Of a stretch of 17,666 bases of DNA, positions 1 to 6,722 are shown one piece after another. Location of the stretch: positions 1 through 17,666 of the forward strand of contig JAJDEH010000013.1 of assembly GCA_029259935.1 (NCBI GenBank), written 5' to 3'. Below the pieces are notes generated by a model that ran no database searches, had not been told where the DNA came from, and saw nothing but the letters and a program-made list of their open reading frames with translations. Source of the DNA: Planctomycetota bacterium. GTDB lineage: Bacteria > Planctomycetota > Planctomycetia > Pirellulales > Pirellulaceae. Position 1 is the first letter of the stretch. Every line of letters begins with the position of its first letter. A program made the translations under genes and the position numbers.

Positions 1-2
1 GC

Positions 3-56
3 AACATCTTCGGCGGCGCTATCGGCAAGCCAACGGAGGACACGGCGGAGTCGTAG
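3..56 (+). CDS. possible 3' end of a gene entering from the left (partial)
   Basis: One frame is open from the window edge to a TAG at 54-56 and reads NIFGGAIGKPTEDTAES. The short acidic/hydroxylated tail is compatible with a protein C-terminus, but 17 codons are too few to identify a family. The other two plus-strand frames give nothing better. The neighbouring sequence is needed to confirm or discard it. Confidence 0.25.
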   Translation, partial: NIFGGAIGKPTEDTAES

Positions 57-276
57 AACCTGAGCATGCACAGAAACTCCAATCGCGAGAACCGGGAGAT
101 CCCCATTCCTTCCACCGAACAGCAGCGGCTTTCGGAGGAACTACACAAAAAGGGCCACCCACAATTCGGACCAGCGGTAATAGAGTGCAAGACAGAAAAA
201 CTAGGCTCTTTTTGGGGCTCCGACGCTGGGCTTCTTCAGCCGTTCTGCTTGGCGGACCCGAATTGCCGGCAGCACT

Positions 277-314
277 CAGCCGTCTCGGCTGCCATGGGCA
301 GGCGGGACGCCTGC
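277..314. repeat. two adjacent hairpins, REP-like tandem palindrome
   Basis: CAGCCG-tct-CGGCTG (277-291, perfect 6-bp stem, 3-nt loop) is followed after the palindrome CCATGG (292-297) by GCAGGCG-gga-CGCCTGC (298-314, perfect 7-bp stem, 3-nt loop). Two compact GC-rich hairpins side by side in non-coding DNA resemble dispersed REP/BIME-type elements. The same structure in the minus-strand frame gives residues such as VQASRLPMAAETA, a phrase I associate from memory with spurious ORFs in other genomes; this is unverified. Copy number cannot be judged from one window. Confidence 0.5.
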
Positions 315-433
315 ACCACAAAGTTGCCGAGCAGTCTGCACATGTCGCTCGATCTAAACTCGACTCCGCGGAACGAATCAAAGTCGGGTGTGCTACGCCC
401 CGACGCAAAATCGCGGTGATACCGCTTAGATTG

Positions 434-452
434 TAAAAGTGGGCGACTTTTA
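434..452. repeat. small inverted repeat
   Basis: TAAAAGT and ACTTTTA form a perfect 7-bp stem around a 5-nt GGGCG loop. The arms are AT-rich and the structure sits in non-coding DNA. It could be a weak bidirectional terminator or an operator, but there is no adjacent gene end to support a terminator. Confidence 0.3.
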
Positions 453-728
453 AGTATACGCGCGGGAGCTTCCGGCGCTGAAGTCTTGTTAGTTTGTCTC
501 GCGGCTGGGCGAACTCGGCGAAGGTAATAGTGGAAGCAATTGCTCCAACTGGATAGAATGAAGGAAGCGAGGGTAGAAGCCGGCCAGGTCACGTTAGTGT
601 GCCCAACGGCGACCGCGCGGGCGGCAGGATTGAGGGCAGAATCATCTCGTCGCGGACGGGGCGGGAGGGAAGTGTGCGCCCTCAACTGCCTACCTGTTGT
701 GAAATGATTGCAAACGGCAAGCGTTTTT

Positions 729-781
729 CGCAACGAATCGGTGGCAGTGAGCCCGACGCGCGTTGCCACTAACTCGTTGCG
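729..781. repeat. nested two-part inverted repeat (53 bp)
   Basis: The outer arms CGCAACGA (729-736) and TCGTTGCG (774-781) form a perfect 8-bp stem. A symmetrical 4-nt/4-nt internal loop separates them from a perfect 6-bp inner stem, GTGGCA (741-746) with TGCCAC (764-769), closed by a 17-nt loop. Two matched stems at equal offsets are unlikely to be accidental. I tested it against the attC consensus (RYYYAAC / GTTRRRY) and it does not fit. A structured RNA or a dispersed element is possible. Confidence 0.45.
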
Positions 782-873
782 GACTTTTCAGTTAGGGTCA
801 ATCGGATGAAGAACGAACAACGTGAATTCTGTAATCGACCGTATGTTACATCCTTCGCGTTGCCCCGCTTGGA

Positions 874-927
874 GCCAGCCGCCGGTTTTTTCGCGCAGGG
901 CGTCCAAGTGCTTCACCGGCGGCTGGC
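874..927. repeat. 13-bp perfect inverted repeat with 28-nt loop
   Basis: GCCAGCCGCCGGT (874-886) and ACCGGCGGCTGGC (915-927) are perfect reverse complements separated by 28 nt. A T-run (886-890) lies just inside the left arm. The element is about 50 bp upstream of the putative promoter at 979-987. It may be a dispersed intergenic repeat, a regulatory structure, or a terminator for an unrecognised upstream transcript. Confidence 0.5.
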
Positions 928-978
928 GTTGCGTGGCGAGCTTGGCTTGATTCTGGCTGTACGCGGCCAGCGGGCCAG

Positions 979-987
979 TGGTATAAT
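979..987 (+). promoter_or_regulatory. extended -10 promoter element
   Basis: TGGTATAAT is a perfect match to the sigma-70 extended -10 consensus TGnTATAAT. No good -35 is visible 17 nt upstream, which extended -10 promoters tolerate. The predicted start of transcription near 994 leaves a 5' leader of about 88 nt before the ATG at 1082, which fits the downstream start choice for the DUF1592 gene. Confidence 0.5.
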
Positions 988-1081
988 GACTTTCTCCCGC
1001 CCAATGCGTCCCGCCCCAAACTTTTTCTTCATCAGTCTCATGCGATTGCGCGAATCTCATCACTCAAAATTGCACTTCAAA

Positions 1082-3397
1082 ATGCCACGCGTTTTTCTCA
1101 GTGTGTGCATGGTGCTGGCGATTGCCGTGGGCGCGGCCGAGGCGCAAGAGCCGGCACGCGCCGACTTCGCCGAGGAGATTCTGCCGGTTCTGCGCGAGTT
1201 TTGTATTGACTGCCATGGCCCCGATGAGCAGTCGGCGGAAATCGGACTGCATCGATACGCCGATCTCGACGCGATCAAGAAGGACCGCAAGACGTGGGAG
1301 AAAGTGCTGCGCCGCGTCAAGTTCCAAGCCATGCCGCCCGGCGAGGCCGCTCAGCCGTCCGCCGCTCAGCGCGAAAAATTGGTCGCTTGGCTGGATGACG
1401 TGCTGTACGCCGTCGACTGCAACCTGCCGCATGACCCGGGGCGTGTAACGATCCGCCGGCTCAATCGCCATGAGTATAACAACACCATACGCGATCTGAT
1501 GGGAGTTGATTTCGATCCCGCCGCCGACTTTCCGTCGGACGACGTGGGCGAAGGATTCGACAACATCGGCGACGTGCTTTCCCTATCACCTTTGCTGTTT
1601 GAGAAGTACATGGACGCGGCCGAACAAATTGCCTCGCGGGCGATTCTCGTTCCGTCCGCCGAGAATTCGCGCGTGCAGCGTCGCGAAAAAAAACAACTCC
1701 AGTCGCGTAATGCATCCCTGAGCCGAGGTGGGACTTATGGAATGTCTTCGCAAGCGTCCGTCACGGGCAGCTTTGATTTTCCCCGCGACGGCGACTACCT
1801 GCTGCGCGGCTTGGCGGGAGCGCAACAAGCGGGCTCGGAACTGGCGAAACTGGAGTATCGGCTCGACGATAAGAAGGTCGAGGTGGTCGAAGTAAAATCG
1901 CGGCGCGACGATATCCGTCCGTATGACGTCCGTCTTCGCGTTACAAAGGGAAAGCACCGCTTTACGGCCGAGTTCATTAACGACTTCTATAATCCCAAGG
2001 ACCCCGACCCTAAAAATCGCGATCGCAACATGTACGTCCGCGCGTTGGAAGTCGTGGGCCCGGTCGACTGGCGGGCCGACGACTTTCCCGAAAGCCATCG
2101 GCGGCTGATTACCAGCCTTCCCAGCAAAGAAAAATCGCCACACGAGGCGGCGCGAGAAGTGTTGGCTCCCTTCGTCGAGCGTGCCTTTCGACGGCCGGTG
2201 GCGGAAGGCGAACTCGATCCCTATCTCGCACTCTTCGATCTGGCCACGAAGGAAAAGGAACCGTTCGAGCGGGCGTTGCAAGTTGCCGTTTCAGCCGTGC
2301 TGGTATCGCCCCACTTCCTGTTTCGTATCGAGCAAGATCCTCAGCCGGATGAGCCGAATCAGAAGCGGCAACTAAACGACTTTGAACTCGCGACGCGCAT
2401 GTCTTACTTCTTATGGAGCAGCATGCCCGATCGTGAGCTGTTCGATTTGGCGCGGCGTGACGAACTGCACAAGGATGACGTGCTGCGACGGCAAATCTCG
2501 CGCATGCTGTCCGACCCCAAGTCGGCATCTCTGGTCGAGAATTTTGCCGCCCAATGGCTGAACCTGAGAAACTTGGAACTTGTGACGCCGGATCCCAAAC
2601 AGTTCGGCGACTTTAGCGACGCGCTGCGGGCCGACATGCAGCGCGAGACGCTCAAGCTGTTCGAGACCGTCATGCGCGAGAATCGCAGCCTGCTCGATTT
2701 CATCAGCGCCGACTTTACATTCCTCAACGCCCGACTGGCCAAGCACTACGGAATTCCGAATGTCGAAGGCGATCAGTTCCGACGAGTATCGCTGGCCGGC
2801 ACCAAGCGGGCGGGTGTGTTGACTCACGCCAGTATCTTGACGCTCACCTCCAACCCCACGCGCACCTCGCCGGTCAAGCGGGGAAAATGGATCATGGAAA
2901 ATATCCTGGGTACGCCGCCCCCCGACCCTCCAGCCGGTGTGCCCGAGTTGGCGGAAACTCAAAAGGTCGCGCCCGATCTTTCACTGCGACAACAACTGGA
3001 GCTGCATCGCAAGAACCCTACGTGCGCCGTTTGTCACCGCGAGATGGATGTGCTCGGTTTGGGATTCGAGAATTTCGACCCAATTGGCCGCTGGCGTGAT
3101 CGCGACGCCGACCTGCCGATCGATGCCACCGGCAGCCTGCCCGGCGGCGGTCAATTTTCCACACCCGCCGAATTGGTGGGGATTCTTGCAAAGCAGAAGG
3201 ACCAATTCAGCCGATCTTTATCAAAGAAAATGTTAACCTATGCACTTGGCCGCGGGGTTGAATACTACGACCGGTGTGCCATTGATGACATTACCAAGGC
3301 CTTGCGCGAAAACGACTATCGATTCGAGGTCTTGGTGACGGAAATTATCAAGAGCGAACCATTTCAACTGCGTCGAGGCGACGGAGGAAACCAATGA
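1082..3397 (+). CDS. exported DUF1592/DUF1588-family cytochrome-like protein (PSD3-PSD5-PSD4-PSCyt3-PSD2)
   Basis: The product has 771 residues. I chose the ATG at 1082 because it gives a clean Sec signal peptide (residues 1-21, cleavage after AEA); the frame stays open up to an ATG at 806, but that would add 92 residues read through an inverted repeat and hide the signal. Visible order: a haem-type CIDCHG (C41, C44, H45), DUF1587 (about 126-190, RLNRHEYNNTIRDLMG), a beta-rich carbohydrate-binding-module-like stretch (229-328), DUF1595 (364-425), DUF1592 (429-559, MSYFLWSSMPD), DUF1588 with CAVCH (C648, C651, H652) and DUF1585 (679-761, LSKKMLTYALGR). This multi-domain layout is characteristic of Planctomycetota; the biochemical role is not established, and periplasmic redox activity is inferred from the CxxCH sites. 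There is no Shine-Dalgarno site. The stop overlaps the next start (ATGA), so the DUF1552 gene is its operon partner. Confidence 0.93.
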   Translation: MPRVFLSVCMVLAIAVGAAEAQEPARADFAEEILPVLREFCIDCHGPDEQSAEIGLHRYADLDAIKKDRKTWEKVLRRVKFQAMPPGEAAQPSAAQREKLVAWLDDVLYAVDCNLPHDPGRVTIRRLNRHEYNNTIRDLMGVDFDPAADFPSDDVGEGFDNIGDVLSLSPLLFEKYMDAAEQIASRAILVPSAENSRVQRREKKQLQSRNASLSRGGTYGMSSQASVTGSFDFPRDGDYLLRGLAGAQQAGSELAKLEYRLDDKKVEVVEVKSRRDDIRPYDVRLRVTKGKHRFTAEFINDFYNPKDPDPKNRDRNMYVRALEVVGPVDWRADDFPESHRRLITSLPSKEKSPHEAAREVLAPFVERAFRRPVAEGELDPYLALFDLATKEKEPFERALQVAVSAVLVSPHFLFRIEQDPQPDEPNQKRQLNDFELATRMSYFLWSSMPDRELFDLARRDELHKDDVLRRQISRMLSDPKSASLVENFAAQWLNLRNLELVTPDPKQFGDFSDALRADMQRETLKLFETVMRENRSLLDFISADFTFLNARLAKHYGIPNVEGDQFRRVSLAGTKRAGVLTHASILTLTSNPTRTSPVKRGKWIMENILGTPPPDPPAGVPELAETQKVAPDLSLRQQLELHRKNPTCAVCHREMDVLGLGFENFDPIGRWRDRDADLPIDATGSLPGGGQFSTPAELVGILAKQKDQFSRSLSKKMLTYALGRGVEYYDRCAIDDITKALRENDYRFEVLVTEIIKSEPFQLRRGDGGNQ

Positions 3398-4731
3398 GCA
3401 GCATGACTTTGCCACGCAGAACGTTTCTCAAAGGGCTTGGGCTATCGGTTGGCTTGCCGATGTTGGACGCCATGTCATCGCCCAGCGCGAATGCCAAGGA
3501 CAACGCAGTCGCCGCGCCGGTGCGGATGGCTTTCGTGTTCGTTCCCAACGGCGTGGTCATGAACGATTGGACACCGGCCAAATTCGGCGACAATTACAAG
3601 CTGTCGAAGACGCTTTCGGGCTTAGCCGAGTTCAAGGACGATTTCAATGTGCTCAGCGGACTGGCCCAAGACAACGGCCGCGCGAAAGGGGACGGTCCCG
3701 GCGACCATGCTCGTTCAGCCTCCAGCTACCTCACCGGAGCCCATCCTTACAAGACTGCGGGTGCCGACATTCGCGTTGGCGTTTCGGTCGATCAAGTTGC
3801 CGCGGATCGGATTGGCGAACAGACGAATCTGCCGTCGCTTGAACTGGGGACCGAGCGCGGCCAAAACTCGGGCAACTGCGATTCGGGATATAGCTGTGCT
3901 TACTCGTCGAATATTTCCTGGAAGACGGAAACGACGCCGGTCGCCAAAGAGATCAATCCGCGTCTGGCATTCGAGCGCTTGTTTGGCGGAGAAAAAGATA
4001 CCGTCCAGCGGGCCAAACGCGACTTCTATCGTAAGAGCATTCTTGATTTGGTCGCGGGCGACGCGGCGAAACTGAAGCAGCGCCTTGGAAAAACCGATCG
4101 GCAAAAGATCGACGAGTACTTTACTTGCGTTCGCGAACTGGAACAGCGAATCCTGCACGCCGAGCAAACCAGCAACCGCGAGCGGCCGGAGTTCAAAACT
4201 CCGACCGGAGTGCCGAAGGACTATCAAGAATACGTCCGCTTGATGTACGACATTTTGGTCATGGCGTTTCGCACGGATTCAACACGCGTGGCGACTTACA
4301 TGCTGGCCAATGCGGGCAGCAATCGTTCCTATCCGATGGTCGGCGTGAGCCAAGGCCACCACCAACTGTCGCATCACCGCAGCCAGCCCGACAAGCTTGA
4401 AAAGCTCGCCAAAATTGACCGCTTCCAAATCGATCAATTTGCATACTTTCTCGGCCAGCTAAAATCGGTCGGCGAGGGCGAAGGAACGTTGCTGGATAAT
4501 GTCGTCGTGATGTACGGCAGCGGACTGGGCGATGGCAACCGGCACAATCACCACGAACTGCCGATCCTGTTGGCGGGCCGAGGCGGCAACACCATTCGCA
4601 CGGGAAGGCACATCAAGCAAGACAGCGAAACGCCGCTCAACAATCTCTTTCTTTCGATGTTGGATCGCATCGGCGCGAACGTCGACAAGTTAGGCGACAG
4701 CTCGGGCCGGCTGACCGTGATTGATGCGTAG
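3394..4731 (+). CDS. DUF1552 family protein with Tat-type signal
   Basis: The product has 445 residues. A GGAGG site at 3383-3387 lies 6 nt before the ATG, and the ATG overlaps the stop of the DUF1592 gene, so the two are probably translationally coupled. The N-terminus PRRTFLKGLGLSVGLPML (twin arginine R8-R9, then FLK and a hydrophobic core) is a Tat-type export signal. The family pattern is clear: AFVFVPNGVV near residue 46, VMYGSGLGDGN followed by HNHHELPILLAGRGG, and a C-terminal NLFLSMLDRIG...LGDSSGRL. DUF1552 proteins are typically encoded next to DUF1592 proteins in planctomycetes, as here. Their function is unknown to me; a partnership with the cytochrome-like neighbour is inferred from gene order. 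Many His residues (QGHHQLSHH) could bind metal. The length is normal for the family. Confidence 0.95.
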   Translation: MSSMTLPRRTFLKGLGLSVGLPMLDAMSSPSANAKDNAVAAPVRMAFVFVPNGVVMNDWTPAKFGDNYKLSKTLSGLAEFKDDFNVLSGLAQDNGRAKGDGPGDHARSASSYLTGAHPYKTAGADIRVGVSVDQVAADRIGEQTNLPSLELGTERGQNSGNCDSGYSCAYSSNISWKTETTPVAKEINPRLAFERLFGGEKDTVQRAKRDFYRKSILDLVAGDAAKLKQRLGKTDRQKIDEYFTCVRELEQRILHAEQTSNRERPEFKTPTGVPKDYQEYVRLMYDILVMAFRTDSTRVATYMLANAGSNRSYPMVGVSQGHHQLSHHRSQPDKLEKLAKIDRFQIDQFAYFLGQLKSVGEGEGTLLDNVVVMYGSGLGDGNRHNHHELPILLAGRGGNTIRTGRHIKQDSETPLNNLFLSMLDRIGANVDKLGDSSGRLTVIDA

Positions 4732-4755
4732 TGGCGGCAACGCTAGAGGGTCGTG

Positions 4756-6417
4756 TCATTCGTTGATCCAGCGTCGTAGCAGCGCCGTTACCTGCGAGCG
4801 ATGTTTACGGTAATTCTTGCCTTGACCGTTCCTGACCATCGCCAAGACGAGATGCTTGTCAGGGTTGATGGCCAGCAGCGTTCCGCACCCACCACCGTGG
4901 CCATAGCTTCCTGGTCCTAGCTGCTGGCTTTGGTCTTTCAGTCCGATGCCGTATTGCATATTCAGCTTTGGGAAGTAGGTCTTGAGTGACGTGGGTAGAA
5001 TGGCTTTGTGTGTTTCTTCCGAGAACACTTCCCACTTCCCGTACTTGCCGCGGTTGTCCAGCAACACACCGATCCGAGCCAGGCTTTCAGCGGAGAAACC
5101 AACTCCACCGGGCAACACATTGTGAATTCCCAGTGGCTCAAAGATGTCCCGTTCCATCGCGTCCCAGTAATTCCTCCCTCGGAGAAGTTCCAGCGCCCGC
5201 ACGGACAGGATCACGCCGACGACTCCGTACCGATGCCTCTCCCCTGGCGACCACTCTCTTTTGCAGTGAGCGATCAGGCTCTCATGCCAAGTGTGGAAAT
5301 AGAACAGCCGCGAAAAGGCTAGGTCCCAAGGAAAGTGGATTCCCGTGGCGTGAACGTGAGCGGCGCGGAAGGTGAGGTTGCGGTCCCGCGGAACATCGAA
5401 ATCGCTTAAGTAGTTGCCAACTGGTTCGTCGAGCTGGATGATTCCGCGATCAACGTAGGTAGCCAGTTGCAGTCCAATCAAGGGCTTCATGGCTGAATGC
5501 AACAGCATGGGCGTGTCGACCGTGACTGGCTGTCCGTCAAGTTTCCCATATCCCTTCGCCGCAACGATGACGCCATTGCGGGCGATGACCACGGCCATCG
5601 GCTCTTTGGAGTCGGCATACCATTCGTCGAGCACGCTTTCGATTTCCCGCGCGCGTTCCTCGGTGATTTCAGCCAAACTCGGCGGTCCCTTCCGCAACTC
5701 TGGAGCGGCCAATCCTCGCAGTCGTTTTGGTGTGATCTTCACGAGAGGTATGTCGTCCAGGCCCATCAGCTTCCGCTTTAGCTGAACGTGGCGAGTCGCG
5801 TTTTCCATTTGCCACTGGCCTTTGCGTGCAGGACCCGCACGTTGATCCGATTCCAGTAACGCCGCCAACTCGACCGCGCCTTCTTCAGACGTTCGCCAAC
5901 GGTTCAACACCGCATCGATTTCCTTGCGCTTTGACTCATGGTCTCCCTTGTCCAGCGTGGCGGAAAGCCTCGTCTGAGCGAGGCGAGTTAGGTTCACATC
6001 TTCATCAACGCAGCAGCAGGTCATAGCTCGTCGAAGCAGTGGTCCTGCCGGCACAGGCGCTTCGCCGTAGGCGTAGTAGCGACCAGGTTGGTTTGCACTT
6101 TCGACCTCCTTCAAGCGGTCGTTGAACCATCGCGTGGAGATTTTGGTGTCGTCGACGACCTTCGAAACCGAGTCGAGATGCTCCCAGACTAGATTGGGAA
6201 GCTTCTGGCCCACATTGAGAATGAATCCGCCTTCGGGCAAGAAATTTTGCTCGCCGAATCGCTCTTTGAGTTCAGACTTGTCGAGGCTGCCCGCCGCCGC
6301 GCGTGAGGACGAAGGCGGCGGATCGGCTTTCGCAGGTGGTTCGGCCAGGGCGACCGGCGCGATAGCAACGTGGATCGCCGTGATGATTAGCCAACCGAAG
6401 TACTTACTCTGATCCAC
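4756..6417 (-). CDS. exported serine hydrolase, beta-lactamase (class C/PBP) fold
   Basis: The product has 553 residues from a GTG start at 6417. That start is preferred over the upstream in-frame ATG at 6525 because AAGGAG lies 6 nt before it and because it puts a Sec signal (residues 1-25, cleavage after VALA) at the N-terminus. The C-terminal half (about 245-553) is a beta-lactamase-family domain: SAMK (S308 nucleophile, K311), a YGV triad position near Y397, and HGGG at 507-510 replacing KTG. The N-terminal 220 residues after a Pro/Ser-rich linker do not match anything I recognise and contain CCC at 134-136, unusual for an exported protein. It is probably an extracytoplasmic esterase or peptidase; the substrate is unknown. 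It faces the DUF1552 gene with only a 24-bp gap and no visible terminator. A 27-codon ORF overlaps its start. Confidence 0.88.
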   Translation of the reverse strand: MDQSKYFGWLIITAIHVAIAPVALAEPPAKADPPPSSSRAAAGSLDKSELKERFGEQNFLPEGGFILNVGQKLPNLVWEHLDSVSKVVDDTKISTRWFNDRLKEVESANQPGRYYAYGEAPVPAGPLLRRAMTCCCVDEDVNLTRLAQTRLSATLDKGDHESKRKEIDAVLNRWRTSEEGAVELAALLESDQRAGPARKGQWQMENATRHVQLKRKLMGLDDIPLVKITPKRLRGLAAPELRKGPPSLAEITEERAREIESVLDEWYADSKEPMAVVIARNGVIVAAKGYGKLDGQPVTVDTPMLLHSAMKPLIGLQLATYVDRGIIQLDEPVGNYLSDFDVPRDRNLTFRAAHVHATGIHFPWDLAFSRLFYFHTWHESLIAHCKREWSPGERHRYGVVGVILSVRALELLRGRNYWDAMERDIFEPLGIHNVLPGGVGFSAESLARIGVLLDNRGKYGKWEVFSEETHKAILPTSLKTYFPKLNMQYGIGLKDQSQQLGPGSYGHGGGCGTLLAINPDKHLVLAMVRNGQGKNYRKHRSQVTALLRRWINE

Positions 6418-6487
6418 GGCAAGCTCCTTGTTCCGCCATGCGGGGATGCGGGGGCGATATGTTCTTGTGGTGGTAGTTCTCGTCCAT
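6404..6487 (-). CDS. small ORF (27 aa) overlapping the serine hydrolase start
   Basis: On the minus strand, GAGGA (6498-6494) lies 6 nt before an ATG at 6487, opening a frame that begins MDENYHHKNISPPHPRM and stops with TAA at 6404-6406. It therefore overlaps the GTG start of the hydrolase (6417-6415) by 14 nt in another frame. The peptide is His/Pro-rich, with no membrane segment or signal. A good ribosome binding site and the overlap suggest a leader peptide that couples translation to the hydrolase. Alternatively it is accidental, and the hydrolase is translated from its own AAGGAG. I do not recognise a family. Confidence 0.4.
   Translation of the reverse strand: MDENYHHKNISPPHPRMAEQGACRGSE
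6424..6429 (-). promoter_or_regulatory. ribosome binding site deciding the GTG start of the hydrolase
   Basis: AAGGAG on the minus strand is 6 nt upstream of the GTG at 6417. It is far better than anything before the in-frame ATG at 6525, so it fixes the start and places the signal peptide at the N-terminus. Confidence 0.7.
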
Positions 6488-6580
6488 CCGATATCCTCGC
6501 GGTTTACAGTCAGCAGCGACTTCATCTCGATTCGTCATGGACGGGGCGTACAACAATAGTCCGAAGAATGTGAGGACGCT

Positions 6581-6589
6581 ATTCTAGCA
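6581..6589 (-). promoter_or_regulatory. candidate extended -10 element for the hydrolase
   Basis: The minus strand reads TGCTAGAAT, an extended -10 (TGn plus TAGAAT, five of six bases of TATAAT). No convincing -35 is found 16-18 nt upstream. Transcription would begin near 6574, giving a leader of about 155 nt that includes the small ORF. Confidence 0.35.
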
Positions 6590-6722
6590 CGTTCATTCAG
6601 TCCCAAGCCGGCATGGAGACCTTCCAGTGAGGTCAGCTTCTGGCTGGCCAGTTAACTACCCGGTTGGCTTGTCCAGCCGGAAAGGAGAATTCGCCGCCTT
6701 CCGACGCTCGTTTCGCGAAGAA

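Larger units (their letters stand above)
57..978. other. intergenic region of about 0.9 kb without a convincing gene
   Basis: ORFs are present on both strands (plus 66-419 and minus 236-769), but none has a good ribosome binding site, a recognisable domain or a conserved-looking composition. The minus ORF is read through palindromic repeats. The region is instead marked by inverted repeats (277-314, 434-452, 729-781, 874-927) and by a TAGAAT hexamer at 554-559 that could be a -10 element without a good -35. A 49-codon ATG ORF at 558-707 directly follows that hexamer but has no other support. The stretch is best read as non-coding spacer plus the upstream regulatory region of the DUF1592 operon. 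Confidence 0.6.
6418..6722. other. intergenic region between the ATPase gene and the hydrolase
   Basis: About 305 bp separate two minus-strand genes. It contains the small ORF described above, a candidate promoter at 6581-6589, and an 8-bp imperfect stem CCGGTTGG-cttgt-CCAGCCGG at 6660-6680 downstream of the ATPase stop. That stem has one G:T pair on the plus strand, which becomes a mismatch on the transcribed minus strand, and no T-run follows, so I do not call it a terminator. Nothing else is evident. Confidence 0.5.

Noticed and set aside
66..419. Plus-strand ORF of 117 codons
   Set aside because: No ribosome binding site, no family pattern, and it also reads through the 277-314 palindromes.
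558..707. 49-codon ORF following a TAGAAT hexamer
   Set aside because: No -35, no ribosome binding site upstream, Arg/Gly/Ala-rich translation typical of chance ORFs in GC-rich DNA.
236..769. Minus-strand ORF of 177 codons in the left intergenic region
   Set aside because: It crosses the tandem hairpins, has no ribosome binding site or domain, and its composition looks like translated GC-rich non-coding DNA.
729..781. Integron attC site
   Set aside because: The outer arms do not match the RYYYAAC/GTTRRRY core sites and there is no integrase or cassette array nearby.
788..1063. Minus-strand ORF of 91 codons opposite the DUF1592 leader
   Set aside because: It is read through the inverted repeat at 874-927 and lacks initiation signals; a repeat-derived chance ORF is more likely.
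806..1081. Upstream in-frame extension of the DUF1592 gene (ATG at 806, also 986 and 1040)
   Set aside because: It would add up to 92 residues read through the 13-bp inverted repeat and the promoter element, and would bury a clean Sec signal peptide that begins at 1082.
1586..2281. Long antisense ORF (231 codons) within the DUF1592 gene
   Set aside because: It is antisense to a well-supported coding region with clear domains; shadow ORFs are common at this base composition.
4732..4755. Bidirectional terminator between the convergent DUF1552 and hydrolase genes
   Set aside because: The 24-bp gap has no stem-loop or T-run that I can support.
6418..6525. In-frame ATG start of the hydrolase at 6525
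   Set aside because: It lacks a good ribosome binding site and would place 36 charged residues ahead of the signal peptide; the GTG at 6417 has AAGGAG at ideal spacing.
6660..6680. Terminator after the ATPase gene
   Set aside because: The stem is imperfect on the transcribed strand and no T-run follows.
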